A stretch of DNA of 64,000 nt from Litorivicinus sp. (GCA_018401755.1 JAGYKJ010000006.1:62001-126000), one strand, 5' to 3'. Positions 9,543 through 21,167 are shown, counted from the first letter of the stretch. Numbers and translations are program-made. Notes: a model not told the origin generated them from the letters alone.

Positions 9543-10678
9543 TGTCGGACGTGCTGGATTCCGTCACGCCCTTCGACGTTGAGTTCACCACTCCCCTGGT
9601 GTTGGAGCGCGGCGGTCTACTGCCATCGTATCGGCTACGCTGTGAAACCTATGGCTCACTAAATACCGAACGAACGAATGCTGTGCTGGTCTGTCATGCG
9701 CTGAGCGGAGATCACCATGCGGCAGGACGCCATCACCCCAGCGATCCAAAGCCGGGTTGGTGGGATCACTATATTGGACCAGGGAAGGCGATTGATACCG
9801 ATCGCTTTTTCGTCGTCAGCCTCAATAATCTTGGTGGATGTTCCGGCTCAACAGGGCCCACCAGCCTAAACCCCGATACAGGGCTGCTCTACGGCCCTGA
9901 TTTCCCAGAAATCACCGTGCTTGACTGGGTGGTCAGCCAGGCGCGTCTCGCCGATCACTTGGGTATCGAACAATTTGCTGCGGTTGTTGGCGGCTCCCTG
10001 GGTGGGATGCAAGCCCTGCAGTGGGCAATTAGCTTTCCTGAGCGTCTTCGGGCAGCGGTCGTCATAGCGGCGGCGCCCAAGCTCAACGCGCAAAATATTG
10101 CGTTTAATGAAGTGGCGCGCCAGGCCATCCTGCGCGATCCGAATTTCCGCGACGGTCGATATCGCGAATTCGACGTTGTTCCCGCGTCGGGTGTTGGTCT
10201 TGCACGGATGGTGGGACACATCACCTATCTCTCAGACGTGAGCATGGGTCAAAAATTTGGGCGCACAGCCCCGCGTGCAGAATTTGAAAGTGACGGCGTG
10301 AACTTTGCGGTTGAAAGTTATCTGCGCTATCAAGGCGAGCAATTCAGTACACGATTCGATGCCAATACCTATTTACTGATGACGCATGCACTGGATTACT
10401 TCGACCCCACGGCAGGCGATCAAGTGCCCTTGGCTGAGGTCCTTAAGGATACCCAGTGCCGTTTTTTAGTGTTGTCCTTCACAACCGACTGGCGTTTCTC
10501 CCCATCACGCTCAGAAGAGATCGTTGATGCGCTGGTCAAAGCGCAACGACCTGTCAGCTATGTACGTCTGGAATCCGAGCACGGCCATGACGCCTTCTTA
10601 ATTCCAGATGCCACTTACCAAGCGGTATTGGGGACTTTTATGGCGCGTCTTGCTGATGATCTGGAGGTCCCTTCATGA
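9542..10678 (+). CDS. metX: Homoserine O-acyltransferase (MetX)
   Basis: Alpha/beta-hydrolase that activates homoserine for methionine synthesis, transferring an acetyl or succinyl group; the sequence alone does not tell me which. It has 378 residues. The nucleophile elbow is [14 protein letters not shown] (Ser152), the acid is in [10 protein letters not shown] and the histidine in [10 protein letters not shown]. The oxyanion segment [13 protein letters not shown] is also present. Its stop overlaps the metW start (ATGA), and MetW partners with MetX in other bacteria. Confidence 0.95.
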   Translation: MSDVLDSVTPFDVEFTTPLVLERGGLLPSYRLRCETYGSLNTERTNAVLVCHALSGDHHAAGRHHPSDPKPGWWDHYIGPGKAIDTDRFFVVSLNNLGGCSGSTGPTSLNPDTGLLYGPDFPEITVLDWVVSQARLADHLGIEQFAAVVGGSLGGMQALQWAISFPERLRAAVVIAAAPKLNAQNIAFNEVARQAILRDPNFRDGRYREFDVVPASGVGLARMVGHITYLSDVSMGQKFGRTAPRAEFESDGVNFAVESYLRYQGEQFSTRFDANTYLLMTHALDYFDPTAGDQVPLAEVLKDTQCRFLVLSFTTDWRFSPSRSEEIVDALVKAQRPVSYVRLESEHGHDAFLIPDATYQAVLGTFMARLADDLEVPS

Positions 10679-11271
10679 TTGTTGGCTATGATCGTATCGA
10701 AGGATGGGTGCAGCCGCATGCCAAGGTGTTGGACCTCGGCTGTGGAGAAGGCCTATTGCTGTCTGAGCTCTCAGCCCGAAAATATGTGGATGGCTTAGGT
10801 CTCGAGCTTGATCCCCAGAAAATCGTGAAGTGCTTAGAGCGAGGACTCTGCGTCGTTCAACAGGACCTCAATAGTGGGCTTAAAAACTTCAGTGATGATC
10901 AATTTGACGTGGTGATCATGACCCAAACCCTGCAGGCGATCCGCCGTCCTGACATCATGCTGCAAGAAATGCTGCGTGTTGGCCGCGAGGCGGTGGTGAC
11001 CTTTCCGAACTTTGCCCATTGGCAAAATAGAATCCAACTCGGCATCTTTGGCCATATGCCGGTGAGTTCGCTGCTGCCGAACCCTTGGTATAACACGCCC
11101 AATATTCATCTCGCCACGTTCAAGGATTTTGAATCTCTATGCAGAGAATTGGGGATACGGATGATCGACCGCGATACCATGAGTTTCTTGGGTCAGCCCT
11201 CTTGGTTGGGGAGTCTTTGGCCCAATCTCTTTGGTGAGGTCGCGGTGTATCGGATTGGACGAGGACAGTAA
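10675..11271 (+). CDS. metW: Methionine biosynthesis protein MetW
   Basis: Class I methyltransferase-fold protein of 198 residues always found beside metX in this lineage; it is thought to bind and stimulate MetX. The SAM-site-like motif [12 protein letters not shown] lies at about residue 19; later landmarks are [22 protein letters not shown] and [15 protein letters not shown]. Overlaps metX by 4 bp. Whether it methylates anything cannot be seen from sequence. Confidence 0.94.
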   Translation: MIVGYDRIEGWVQPHAKVLDLGCGEGLLLSELSARKYVDGLGLELDPQKIVKCLERGLCVVQQDLNSGLKNFSDDQFDVVIMTQTLQAIRRPDIMLQEMLRVGREAVVTFPNFAHWQNRIQLGIFGHMPVSSLLPNPWYNTPNIHLATFKDFESLCRELGIRMIDRDTMSFLGQPSWLGSLWPNLFGEVAVYRIGRGQ

Positions 11272-11273
11272 AC

Positions 11274-11705
11274 GTGCGTTGGATCACAGTCTGTCTCCTT
11301 TGGTGCATGGCACTCGCTGCGTATGCAACGGAAATTGTCACAGCTCCTGGCATTGAGATCCGGATTCAGCCGTTCCCGTCGACGTTCTTAACGCCAGAGA
11401 TCGCACGCCAATATCAGCTCGAACGCAGTCGCCGACAGACGCTCATCAATGTGGTCGTGGTCGACACCTCAAAGGGGCCCTCAGGTCCAGCGATTCCAGC
11501 GCAGATGAGTGGTTTTGTCAGAAATCTCATCGGCCAAACGCAGCCCCTGAACTTTCAAGAGATCAACGAAGGTGAAGGCGCGATCTATTACCTCGCCCCC
11601 GTCCGTGTCGCCAGTGAAGAGACATTACGCTTCACCATGACGATCACGCCCCGGGATACCGCACCTTTAGATATTCAATTTGAGCATCGTGTCTATGTCG
11701 ACTGA
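11274..11705 (+). CDS. DUF4426 family exported protein
   Basis: A 143-residue protein with an N-terminal signal peptide: a short Arg-containing start, a hydrophobic core (VCLLWCMALAA) and a likely cleavage after AYA near residue 19. The mature part is predicted beta-rich. It fits the DUF4426 family, which sits between metW and rdgB in Pseudomonas; no function is established. The start is GTG at 11274, 2 bp after the metW stop. It overlaps rdgB by 11 bp. Confidence 0.83.
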   Translation: MRWITVCLLWCMALAAYATEIVTAPGIEIRIQPFPSTFLTPEIARQYQLERSRRQTLINVVVVDTSKGPSGPAIPAQMSGFVRNLIGQTQPLNFQEINEGEGAIYYLAPVRVASEETLRFTMTITPRDTAPLDIQFEHRVYVD

Positions 11706-12294
11706 AACACAACGCGTGGTCTTAGCGACCAGTAACCCCGGGAAAGTCCGTGAATTCCAAATTTTACTGGCCCCCATGGGGCTCGAGATCATCAGTCAAT
11801 CCGATCTCGGGGTGTCGAGCCCAGAAGAAACTGGACTCACCTTCATTGAAAATGCGTTGATCAAGGCCCGTCATGCGGCCCGTATGACAGGGTTACCCGC
11901 CATTGCAGACGATTCAGGGCTGGTCGTTCCCGCATTAAATGGGATGCCCGGACTCTATTCAGCCCGATACGCTGGGCTCAATGCGTCCGATGGTGAAAAT
12001 GTTATCCGCTTGCTCAACGACATGGCGATGCTGTCAGACCATGATCGGATTGGGTACTACCTCTGTGCAATGACACTGATCACGCAACCGACTGACCCCG
12101 CGCCAGTCATCGCGCAAGCGGGCTGGCCAGGACGAATTGGCTTTGAGCCAAAGGGGACTGGTGGCTTTGGCTATGATCCGATTTTCATTCCTGAAGGCTC
12201 AGATCGCACTGCCGCCGAAATGGACCCCGATGTCAAGAATGCGCAAAGTCATCGTGCACTCGCAACTGCGGCGCTGATTCAGCAGTTGTCATGA
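11695..12294 (+). CDS. rdgB: dITP/XTP pyrophosphatase RdgB (HAM1)
   Basis: Hydrolyses non-canonical purine nucleoside triphosphates (dITP, XTP) to monophosphates, keeping them out of nucleic acids. 199 residues. Landmarks: VLATSNPGKVREFQ at the start, ADDSGLVVPALNGMPG in the active site, KGTGGFGYDPIF and a C-terminal SHRALA. The ATG at 11695 is preferred to the in-frame TTG at 11680. It starts inside the end of the DUF4426 gene and overlaps hemW by 4 bp. Confidence 0.96.
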   Translation: MSTETQRVVLATSNPGKVREFQILLAPMGLEIISQSDLGVSSPEETGLTFIENALIKARHAARMTGLPAIADDSGLVVPALNGMPGLYSARYAGLNASDGENVIRLLNDMAMLSDHDRIGYYLCAMTLITQPTDPAPVIAQAGWPGRIGFEPKGTGGFGYDPIFIPEGSDRTAAEMDPDVKNAQSHRALATAALIQQLS

Positions 12295-13421
12295 CAACCC
12301 AAGACCTTCCACCGGTTGGACTCTACGTCCATATCCCGTGGTGCGTCCGGAAATGTCCATACTGTGATTTTAATTCCCACGAGGATCGCAATCCTCCATT
12401 TACAGCCTATGGACAACATCTGTGTGACGACCTCACCGCCGACGCACACTTCCTCGGAAATCGACGATTTCAGTCGGTTTTTTTCGGTGGTGGAACACCG
12501 AGCCTGATGCCTCCTGATGCCCTCGCCCCACTTTTTGATAGGCTCCATCAGAACCATTGGATCGATGACTCCACAGAGATCACCCTCGAAGCAAACCCAG
12601 GAACCTTGGACCTTGGCCACTTTGCAGGTTATCGCGCGCTTGGCGTGAATCGACTATCAATTGGGGTCCAGACGTTTCACGCTGACGGCTTGGCGAGACT
12701 TGGGCGTATCCATTCGGGAACCGATGCGATTCAAACCATTGAATCAGCCCAAGCGCTAGGCTTCCCACGCATCAACGTTGACCTCATGCACAGTCTTCCT
12801 GGGCAAACAGCTTCCGATGCCGTGAGAGATCTCGAGACAGCCTTGGGACTTGGTGTGCAACATCTCTCTTGGTATCAATTAACAATTGAACCCAACACCG
12901 TATTTCATAAGCATCCACCGACACTCCCCAGTGAGTCTGACCTGGAGCAGATCGACGAGATCGGACACGAGACTCTTGCGATCGCCGGGCTCAGACAATA
13001 TGAAGTCTCTGCCTTTGCTGTCCCGGGCCACGAGGCACGTCATAACGTGCTTTATTGGGAGTTCGGTGACTACCTTGGATTGGGCGCAGGGGCCCATGGG
13101 AAAATCACAACGCAGCACGGCCCGATGCGCAGTACCCGAACCCGAATACCCCATCATTATTTAAGTCGTGCCTGTGCCGATGCGCATTGGCAACCGATTG
13201 AAGCCCGGCTGATTGGATTTGAGTGTCTGTTGAATGGATTACGACTCCGACGGGGACTGAGCGCGGAGGATTTCGAAACTCGAACTGGACTCAATGCGCA
13301 TGACTTTCGTCACCAGTATCTCACACGTGCAGATACCCTTGGATTGCTCGAACCGGGACGCTTTCAGGCCACCGAGTTGGGGTGGCGACACCTCAACACC
13401 GTCTTAGAGATGTTGATCTGA
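12291..13421 (+). CDS. hemW: HemW-type radical SAM protein
   Basis: 376-residue radical SAM protein of the HemN-like family, annotated in many genomes as coproporphyrinogen III oxidase-like but shown in studied cases to be a heme-binding chaperone. The radical SAM cysteines are in CVRKCPYCDFNSH (near residue 18); FFGGGTPSLM, LEANPG and NRLSIGVQTF follow. The family layout with an NPYVY-type C-terminal region is normal in length. Its last 18 bp overlap the end of trmB on the opposite strand. Confidence 0.94.
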   Translation: MTTQDLPPVGLYVHIPWCVRKCPYCDFNSHEDRNPPFTAYGQHLCDDLTADAHFLGNRRFQSVFFGGGTPSLMPPDALAPLFDRLHQNHWIDDSTEITLEANPGTLDLGHFAGYRALGVNRLSIGVQTFHADGLARLGRIHSGTDAIQTIESAQALGFPRINVDLMHSLPGQTASDAVRDLETALGLGVQHLSWYQLTIEPNTVFHKHPPTLPSESDLEQIDEIGHETLAIAGLRQYEVSAFAVPGHEARHNVLYWEFGDYLGLGAGAHGKITTQHGPMRSTRTRIPHHYLSRACADAHWQPIEARLIGFECLLNGLRLRRGLSAEDFETRTGLNAHDFRHQYLTRADTLGLLEPGRFQATELGWRHLNTVLEMLI

Positions 13422-14117
13422 CGCCTTTCGGGTATAGAGCAGATCGAAGACCTCATGCCCTAACCCTCGGCCACGCCGCTCAAACTTGGTGACTGGACGG
13501 CGCTCTGGCCGATCCACATAATCGGTTTCTGGGGATTCGTTATGCCAGGCCGCCGAACGCGCAAAGATACCGACAATCCACTCCGCATAAGGGGCCCAAT
13601 CAGTCGCCAGATGGCAGAATCCTCCCAAGCCGACACGATGAGCCAAGACATCGACGAGCGCGGATTGAATCAAGCGACGCTTGTGGTGGCGTTTCTTGTG
13701 CCACGGATCTGGAAAATAGATTTGCACGCCTGCCAAGCTGGATGGACCCAAGCCATCAGACAACACATCCACCGCATCCTCACACAGGACCCGAAGATTC
13801 TGCACGCCAGCCTTGGCTGCCTCATTCATGAGTCGGCCAATTCCTGGCTTATGGACCTCGATCCCGATGAAGTTTCGATGTGGCTCCAAGATGGCCTGGC
13901 TTAATAGTGAGTCACCCATCCCAAAGCCAATTTCCAGCACAGTTGGCTGGATGGTTGGAAAGAGCGTCTCCAATGCAAGACGACGGCCTTGGCAGACAAC
14001 ACCATAGGTTTCCCACTGTTCAGCAAAGGCGCGCTCTTGTGCATCAGTCATCCGTCCGGCTCGCACAACAAACGAACGAATTGTCCGCATTGGCGCTAAC
14101 CCTGTCGGTTGATTCAT
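13404..14117 (-). CDS. trmB: tRNA (guanine-N7-)-methyltransferase TrmB
   Basis: Methylates G46 of tRNA at N7. The 237-residue product has the SAM motif [28 protein letters not shown] (family signature) and a C-terminal TKFERRG. The ATG at 14117 overlaps the thiG stop (ATGA); a second ATG at 14090 ([12 protein letters not shown]) matches the conserved N-terminus and is an alternative. Converges with and overlaps hemW by 18 bp. Confidence 0.95.
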   Translation of the reverse strand: MNQPTGLAPMRTIRSFVVRAGRMTDAQERAFAEQWETYGVVCQGRRLALETLFPTIQPTVLEIGFGMGDSLLSQAILEPHRNFIGIEVHKPGIGRLMNEAAKAGVQNLRVLCEDAVDVLSDGLGPSSLAGVQIYFPDPWHKKRHHKRRLIQSALVDVLAHRVGLGGFCHLATDWAPYAEWIVGIFARSAAWHNESPETDYVDRPERRPVTKFERRGRGLGHEVFDLLYTRKASDQHL

Positions 14118-14893
14118 TGAATCAGACCCGTCTCAGGGCTTGAGGCATCTGCATATCGACGTCGTGGCATCCGCCCCGCCTCAAAGGCCAAACGACCACT
14201 TTCAATCGCTAATTTCATCGCTTCAGCCATTTTCACCGGATCGCGCGCTTCCGCGATCGCAGTATTCATGAGGACCCCGTGGCACCCAAGCTCCATGGCT
14301 ATGGTTGCGTCAGACGCTGTTCCGACACCCGCATCAACAATCACTGGGACTGTCAGGTTCTCCAGAATCTCACGAATATTGTATGGATTACGCAACCCCA
14401 ACCCTGACCCGATCGGGGCGCCAAGGGGCATCACAGCAACGCAACCAATCGCCTCTAATTCCTTTGCAATCAGAGGGTCATCAGAGGTGTAGACCATCAC
14501 TTCAAAACCCTCTTTCACCAGCACTCTGGCAGCTTCTAAGGTCTCGACTACATCCGGGTATAAGGTCCGCGACGCACTAATCACCTCGAGTTTGACAAGA
14601 TTGTGTCCGTCCAATAACTCGCGCGCCAAACGACAGGTTCTCACAGCATCCAACGCAGTATGGCAGCCCGCCGTATTCGGCAATAGCGTATATCGATCTG
14701 GTGAAATCACATCGAGCAAGTTCGGACTTTTGGGATCTTGACCGAGATTCGTGCGCCGTACCGCCATCGTCACAACGTCGGCACCACTGGCAGCGATCGC
14801 GCGACCTGTTTCCTCTAAATCCTTGTATTTTCCTGTACCGACCAATAATCGAGACTTCAGGGTGTAAGACCCTACCTTTAACGTAGCCGACAT
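14114..14893 (-). CDS. thiG: Thiazole synthase ThiG
   Basis: Builds the thiazole phosphate of thiamine from deoxyxylulose phosphate, an imine of glycine and sulfur carried on ThiS. 259 residues, full length. Landmarks: [26 protein letters not shown], the Schiff-base lysine in LVKLEVI, and [13 protein letters not shown]. Lies 9 bp downstream of thiS on the same strand and overlaps trmB by 4 bp. Confidence 0.97.
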   Translation of the reverse strand: MSATLKVGSYTLKSRLLVGTGKYKDLEETGRAIAASGADVVTMAVRRTNLGQDPKSPNLLDVISPDRYTLLPNTAGCHTALDAVRTCRLARELLDGHNLVKLEVISASRTLYPDVVETLEAARVLVKEGFEVMVYTSDDPLIAKELEAIGCVAVMPLGAPIGSGLGLRNPYNIREILENLTVPVIVDAGVGTASDATIAMELGCHGVLMNTAIAEARDPVKMAEAMKLAIESGRLAFEAGRMPRRRYADASSPETGLIQ

Positions 14894-14902
14894 TCGAACT
14901 CA

Positions 14903-15103
14903 TTAACCCCCGCCAATGGCATGTACAATCTCTAAACGATCACCGTCTTGCAGCTGAGTCTCCGCATAGGCTGACTTCGGAACAATTTCACCATTGTGTT
15001 CCACAGCAATCCGCCGTCCAGCCAGTAACTCAAGCTGTAAAAACGTTTGAAGCGTGATGGCTTCAGCCACATCTTTGATGACATCGTTGACGATAATTTG
15101 CAT
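14903..15103 (-). CDS. thiS: Sulfur carrier protein ThiS
   Basis: Ubiquitin-fold sulfur carrier of 66 residues for thiazole synthesis. The C-terminus ends AIGGG, giving the Gly-Gly tail that is adenylated and converted to thiocarboxylate. The core [12 protein letters not shown] is typical. It starts only 11 bp after the T-tract of the rpoH terminator, leaving no room for a separate promoter between them, so it may depend on read-through from rpoH or on a promoter inside the rpoH 3' end. Confidence 0.95.
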   Translation of the reverse strand: MQIIVNDVIKDVAEAITLQTFLQLELLAGRRIAVEHNGEIVPKSAYAETQLQDGDRLEIVHAIGGG

Positions 15104-15114
15104 GCGTTATCCAT

Positions 15115-15136
15115 AAAAAAGGCCGCTTGCGCGGCC
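15115..15136 (-). terminator. Intrinsic terminator of rpoH
   Basis: Read on the minus strand, GGCCGC, a 4-base loop and GCGGCC are followed directly by six T residues (the A tract at 15115-15120 on the plus strand). It lies 19 bp past the rpoH stop and just before thiS. Confidence 0.88.
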
Positions 15137-15155
15137 TCATTGTTTCAGCCAGTGA

Positions 15156-16010
15156 TTAGGCCGCAACCAGTGCTGTTCGCACTTTGTTCATTGCGTTCTT
15201 CTCTAACTGACGAATTCGCTCCGCGGAGACATTGTACTTCTCTGCGAGGTCATGAAGGGTGAGTTTTTGATCCGATAACCATCGACTCGCAATAATATCG
15301 CGGCTGCGATCATCCAATTTCTCAATCGCCGAATACAACCGGTCGGTCGAATCCTGAGTCCAATCACTCTTTTCCATGACCAAAGCTGGATCCGCGTTGG
15401 TCGCCTCTAAATACTGTGCAGGCGCTAAGGACAGATCGTCGTCATCATCCGAATACCCATCAAAGGACATATCTTGCGCAGAGAGACGCCCTTCCATCTG
15501 CCGAACAACGTCTTCGCTTACACCCAGGTCGGCGGCAACTTTGCTGACTTCATCCGCTGTGAACCACGCCAATTTCTTCTTTGCACTTCGAAGATTAAAA
15601 AACATTTTCCGTTGCGCTTTCGTGGTCGCGACTTTCACGATCCGCCAGTTGCGCAAAATGTATTCGTGCATTTCTGCTTTGATCCAATGCACAGCAAAAG
15701 ACACCAACCGCACACCCATTTCTGGATTGAAGCGCTTAACCGCCTTCATCAAGCCCACATTTCCTTCTTGAATTAAATCGGCTTGAGGCAATCCATACCC
15801 AGAGTAGCTACGAGCGATGTGAACGACAAAACGCAAATGTGCCATTACAAGCGATCGCGCTGCGTCGAGATCGTTTTCATAAAACAATCGATCCGCCAAC
15901 GCTTTTTCTTCGTCAGCCGTGAGAATTGGGATCCCGCTGACCGCCTGAACATAGGCCTCTATTTGGCCCCCAGGAAGCAAGCACTCCACTGGTAGATTTT
16001 TCTTCGGCAT
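15156..16010 (-). CDS. rpoH: RNA polymerase sigma-32 factor (heat shock)
   Basis: Alternative sigma factor that directs RNA polymerase to heat-shock promoters. The 284-residue product has region 2 ([32 protein letters not shown]), the RpoH-box-like segment [16 protein letters not shown], and region 4 ending [11 protein letters not shown]. The start at 16010 (MPKKNLP) is preferred over the frame start at 16040 because GAGG precedes it and it aligns better with other RpoH proteins. Expression of RpoH in other species is controlled by mRNA structure near the start; I could not verify that here. Confidence 0.96.
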   Translation of the reverse strand: MPKKNLPVECLLPGGQIEAYVQAVSGIPILTADEEKALADRLFYENDLDAARSLVMAHLRFVVHIARSYSGYGLPQADLIQEGNVGLMKAVKRFNPEMGVRLVSFAVHWIKAEMHEYILRNWRIVKVATTKAQRKMFFNLRSAKKKLAWFTADEVSKVAADLGVSEDVVRQMEGRLSAQDMSFDGYSDDDDDLSLAPAQYLEATNADPALVMEKSDWTQDSTDRLYSAIEKLDDRSRDIIASRWLSDQKLTLHDLAEKYNVSAERIRQLEKNAMNKVRTALVAA

Positions 16011-16074
16011 GAGACACCTCGTGTCAGTTAGCTCTTGCATACGCGACCTCGACGATTTCCCTATCTACCTTCGT

Positions 16075-16080
16075 AGTATA
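16075..16080 (-). promoter_or_regulatory. Possible -10 element for rpoH
   Basis: On the minus strand the 109-bp gap between ftsX and rpoH contains TATACT, a good -10 match, about 65 bp before the rpoH start. No convincing -35 is seen at 16-18 bp, so this is a weak call. Confidence 0.3.
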
Positions 16081-16149
16081 TAGACACCTGATTGCGTCGT
16101 TTAGTTCCAAAACGCAAAAAATCAAGTCCCCTTATCATCCCTTTTGGCA

Positions 16150-17058
16150 TCAATGCATGCGATTAAGCCGCAGTGCAATGGCGCGCTCAGCACCAATCCA
16201 ACTGCACCCGATCGCCACGACACAGAGGGCAATCCAGACTTCCCAACGCACCATCAATGCCTCATTGGGCACCCCTAAGCTTCGGAGCTCTGTTGAAAAG
16301 GCCTGAGACAATACCGTATTGATACCCCACACGACAAGGCTTGCTAACACTCCAGCAAGTGCGCCCTGTACCGTGGCTCGATACAAATATGGGCGTCTGA
16401 TATAGCGTCGGGACGCCCCCAGCAATGTGTACAGCTGAAGGCGGCGATCATCGCGGAATGCTTCGGCACCGCTCACTACAAAGACAGCCATGGATACCCC
16501 GAAGGCTGTCAGAATGATCATCGCAATCACAACACCCCCCAGGACACCAATCACATCAGCGAGGCGCGCCTGGATCGACGGGAAATAGCGAACCGCAAGC
16601 ACGCCCGACTGGCTCATTGCTTGCGCAACGACATCGCGCTCAGCCTCTGACGCTCCCCCAGGAACCAGGCGCAGTAAATAAACATCGGGGAGAGGATTAT
16701 CGTCCGCCAAATCGCGAATCGACGACAGACCATCGTTTTGAGCAAGATCTGACAGTGCCTGCGCTCTTGGCACAAAAATCAACTCGGTCACCTGAGCGTG
16801 TTCACCCAGGCGTCTCTCCATAATCATGCGATCCTCGAGCTCAAGCGTCTCTTCGAGGAACACAAGGACTTCGCTGGATTCCGTTGCGCGAGGCGTAATC
16901 TCATCAATCGATAGCAGCGCATGGGCTAACCACCCTGGAATGGCCAGCAAGATACCCAACAAGACCACCAATGTTGCAGTTTGCCCGGTCCGATGCCGAT
17001 CGCGTTGAAAGGCCGCATACCATGCATCGCGATGATCGCGAACCCATCGCTGCATCAT
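16150..17058 (-). CDS. ftsX: Cell division ABC transporter permease FtsX
   Basis: Membrane partner of FtsE that controls peptidoglycan hydrolases at the division septum. 302 residues with one membrane segment near residues 28-48, a periplasmic domain of about 120 residues, and three further hydrophobic segments (about 172-195, 228-248 and 268-288), the standard FtsX layout. FRDDRRLQLYTLLGASRRYI is the cytosolic coupling region. The start overlaps the ftsE stop (ATGA). Confidence 0.93.
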   Translation of the reverse strand: MMQRWVRDHRDAWYAAFQRDRHRTGQTATLVVLLGILLAIPGWLAHALLSIDEITPRATESSEVLVFLEETLELEDRMIMERRLGEHAQVTELIFVPRAQALSDLAQNDGLSSIRDLADDNPLPDVYLLRLVPGGASEAERDVVAQAMSQSGVLAVRYFPSIQARLADVIGVLGGVVIAMIILTAFGVSMAVFVVSGAEAFRDDRRLQLYTLLGASRRYIRRPYLYRATVQGALAGVLASLVVWGINTVLSQAFSTELRSLGVPNEALMVRWEVWIALCVVAIGCSWIGAERAIALRLNRMH

Positions 17059-17723
17059 CGCGCAGATCCATCCGCACGCAGGCGACCACGCTCAATGACG
17101 ATTCTTCGGAAGGGTAAGGACTCGACCACAGCTTGCTCATGAGTCGCAACCAAGACAGTCACACCCAGTTGTTGAAATTGCGTAAACATTCGCATGACGC
17201 GCGCCGACAACTCCGGATCGAGATTTCCAGTCGGCTCATCCGCCACTAACAAAGCGGGACGATGCACAATCGCGCGGGCGATGCCCACCCGTTGCTGTTG
17301 TCCGCTGGATAGCTCATGCGGCTTATCCATTGCGCGATCATTGAGGTCCACGCGCGACAAGGCAGCATTGACTCGCTTGGCAATATCTTGCTCGGCAAAG
17401 CCAGCAATCCGTAATGGCAATGCGACATTATCGAAAACCGTTAAATCCATCTCAAGATTGGGATCTTGAAAGACCGTCCCCACACGCTGACGATAGCGAC
17501 CCAGGGTCTCACCGGACAATTGACTCAAATCCTGACCAGCCACGCGAACAACACCGGTACTTGCTTTTTCTAGACCCAGTAACAAACGCAGAATGGTCGA
17601 CTTTCCGGCGCCAGAATGGCCCGTCAAAAAGGCCATTTCACCCGGCGCTAAACGAAAACTGACGTCATCCAGCGCGCGATGCGTGCCATCGTAGGACTTA
17701 CTGACGCTCTCAAACTGAATCAC
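17055..17723 (-). CDS. ftsE: Cell division ATP-binding protein FtsE
   Basis: ABC ATPase of the FtsEX complex. 222 residues with Walker A GHSGAGKST at about residue 36, Q-loop VFQDPNLEMDLTVF, signature LSSGQQQRVGIARA (Ser where most family members have Gly), Walker B LLVADEPTGNLDP and an H-loop ATHEQ. Overlaps ftsX and ftsY by 4 bp on each side. Confidence 0.96.
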   Translation of the reverse strand: MIQFESVSKSYDGTHRALDDVSFRLAPGEMAFLTGHSGAGKSTILRLLLGLEKASTGVVRVAGQDLSQLSGETLGRYRQRVGTVFQDPNLEMDLTVFDNVALPLRIAGFAEQDIAKRVNAALSRVDLNDRAMDKPHELSSGQQQRVGIARAIVHRPALLVADEPTGNLDPELSARVMRMFTQFQQLGVTVLVATHEQAVVESLPFRRIVIERGRLRADGSAR

Positions 17724-18781
17724 GCGGCCGACCCAAATAGCGCATCGATGAATGCACGGCGGTCAAACGGCTGCAAATCCACTGCTTGCTCTCCTAACCC
17801 AACATATCGAATCGGGAGACCGAATTCCCGTGCCAAGGAAAACATGATCCCGCCTTTAGCTGAGCCGTCTAATTTGGTCATCACCAAACCAGTTGGACGA
17901 ATCACTTGCATGAACTCACGGGTCTGACTGATTGCATTTTGGCCAGTGGATGCATCCAAAACGAGAAGCACCTCGTGGGGCGCTCCAATCTCAAGTTTTC
18001 CAAGCACGCGACCTATTTTTTCAAGTTCGTTCATCAGATTGGATTTGTTCTGTAAACGACCTGCCGTATCCGCAAGGACAATATCGATTCCTTTGGCCTT
18101 CGCAGATTGGGTCGCGTCAAACAGCACCGACGCGGAATCCGCGCCTGGATCCTGAGAGATCACAGGCACTTGGATGCGCTGCCCCCAGGCCCGTAACTGC
18201 TCAACAGCAGCTGCCCGGAAGGTATCCCCAGCAGCTAAGAGCACAGTACGCCCCTCGGCTTGGAAGCGGTGCGCCAGTTTGCCGATGGTTGTTGTTTTCC
18301 CCACCCCGTTGACCCCCACCATCAAAATCACGAAAGGCGACGTCGCGTGAGGCACCGCCAAAGGCGCCTCTGCCGGCTCAAGGACCTCAAATAAAATCTC
18401 CTTCAGTGCCGCATGCAGGCCCTCAGGATCACTAACACCCTGTGCTTTCGCGCGTGCCTCTAAGGTCTCTAAAATCCAATCACTGGTGTCGACTCCGACA
18501 TCCGCAGACAAGAGCACTGACTCGAGTTCCTCACGCACCGTTGCATCAAAGCCACTCGAGAACAAAGACCGAATCCCGGTATTCCAGATCGAGCGAGATT
18601 GCGAGAGCGCTCCAAAAAATGAGGCTGGCTTGGGATCTTCGGCGACGACCTCAATCGGAGCGGACTCAACCGAGGACGCTGGCATTGCAGGCATGCCTGG
18701 TTTTGCGCGTCGACGCCAGATCACAAGGCCGACCACGAGCAGCACAATCAGACCAATGAGAAGACTCAATTCAAGACTCAT
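17720..18781 (-). CDS. ftsY: Signal recognition particle receptor FtsY
   Basis: SRP receptor GTPase that docks ribosome-nascent chains at the membrane. 353 residues: an N-terminal membrane-like helix (LSLLIGLIVLLVVGLVIW), a short linker with few acidic residues, then the NG domain with GVNGVGKTTTIGKLA, the DTAGR motif and TKLDGSAKGG. The ATG at 18781 is preferred over an in-frame TTG at 18808. It is divergent from rsmD, as in Pseudomonas and E. coli. Confidence 0.95.
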   Translation of the reverse strand: MSLELSLLIGLIVLLVVGLVIWRRRAKPGMPAMPASSVESAPIEVVAEDPKPASFFGALSQSRSIWNTGIRSLFSSGFDATVREELESVLLSADVGVDTSDWILETLEARAKAQGVSDPEGLHAALKEILFEVLEPAEAPLAVPHATSPFVILMVGVNGVGKTTTIGKLAHRFQAEGRTVLLAAGDTFRAAAVEQLRAWGQRIQVPVISQDPGADSASVLFDATQSAKAKGIDIVLADTAGRLQNKSNLMNELEKIGRVLGKLEIGAPHEVLLVLDASTGQNAISQTREFMQVIRPTGLVMTKLDGSAKGGIMFSLAREFGLPIRYVGLGEQAVDLQPFDRRAFIDALFGSAA

Positions 18782-18850
18782 GCCGAGGATTCCATCCGGA
18801 TTTTGCAAGGCGTCATGGTACCATCAGCGCGCTGAAGAGGTGACCTCACT

Positions 18851-20687
<1,837 letters not shown>

Positions 20688-20697
20688 GGGTACCCCC

Positions 20698-20853
20698 TTA
20701 CTTGATCTTCGCTTCCTTGTAGATCACATGCTGACGAACAACTGGATCAAACTTTTTGAATTCCAACTTATCAGGAGAATTCTTTTTGTTTTTGTCCGTC
20801 GTGTAAAAATGGCCGGTGCCTGCAGATGACACTAATTTGATCTTGTCACGCAT
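20698..20853 (-). CDS. rpmG: 50S ribosomal protein L33
   Basis: Small ribosomal protein of 51 residues, below the size normally caught by gene finders. It begins [17 protein letters not shown], continues with a lysine-rich [17 protein letters not shown] and ends VIYKEAKIK. No zinc-binding cysteine pairs, so it is the Cys-less form. Starts 3 bp after the rpmB stop. Confidence 0.97.
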   Translation of the reverse strand: MRDKIKLVSSAGTGHFYTTDKNKKNSPDKLEFKKFDPVVRQHVIYKEAKIK

Positions 20854-20856
20854 GGT

Positions 20857-21093
20857 TTATACCTTTTGTCCGCGGGCGCGCATGTTCGATAGCACAGTGT
20901 CGATACCTTGCTTATCAATGATCCGCATACCCTTTGTGGAAACACGTAAACGCACGAAACGATTTTCGGACTCCACCCAGAACCGATGCCAATGCAGGTT
21001 CGGGAGGAAGCGACGCTTCGTTTTGATGTTCGAATGCGACACGTTATTGCCGACTGCAGGGCCCTTCCCTGTCACTTGGCATACCTTCGACAT
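20857..21093 (-). CDS. rpmB: 50S ribosomal protein L28
   Basis: 78-residue ribosomal protein beginning [20 protein letters not shown] with the [14 protein letters not shown] core. A purine-rich AGAGGCGGA lies about 6 bp before the ATG. The reading frame is open far upstream, but that part is not conserved. Confidence 0.98.
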   Translation of the reverse strand: MSKVCQVTGKGPAVGNNVSHSNIKTKRRFLPNLHWHRFWVESENRFVRLRVSTKGMRIIDKQGIDTVLSNMRARGQKV

Positions 21094-21138
21094 AATAGAT
21101 CCGCCTCTTTTGTACAGACCGTGAAAAAGTGGACGCGA

Positions 21139-21167
21139 ATAATACCGTTGAGAGCAGGAAACCACAA
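21139..21167 (-). promoter_or_regulatory. Sigma-70-like promoter for rpmB-rpmG-mutM
   Basis: On the minus strand TTGTGG (21162-21167) and TATTAT (21139-21144) are 17 bp apart, about 45 bp before the rpmB start. Confidence 0.55.
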
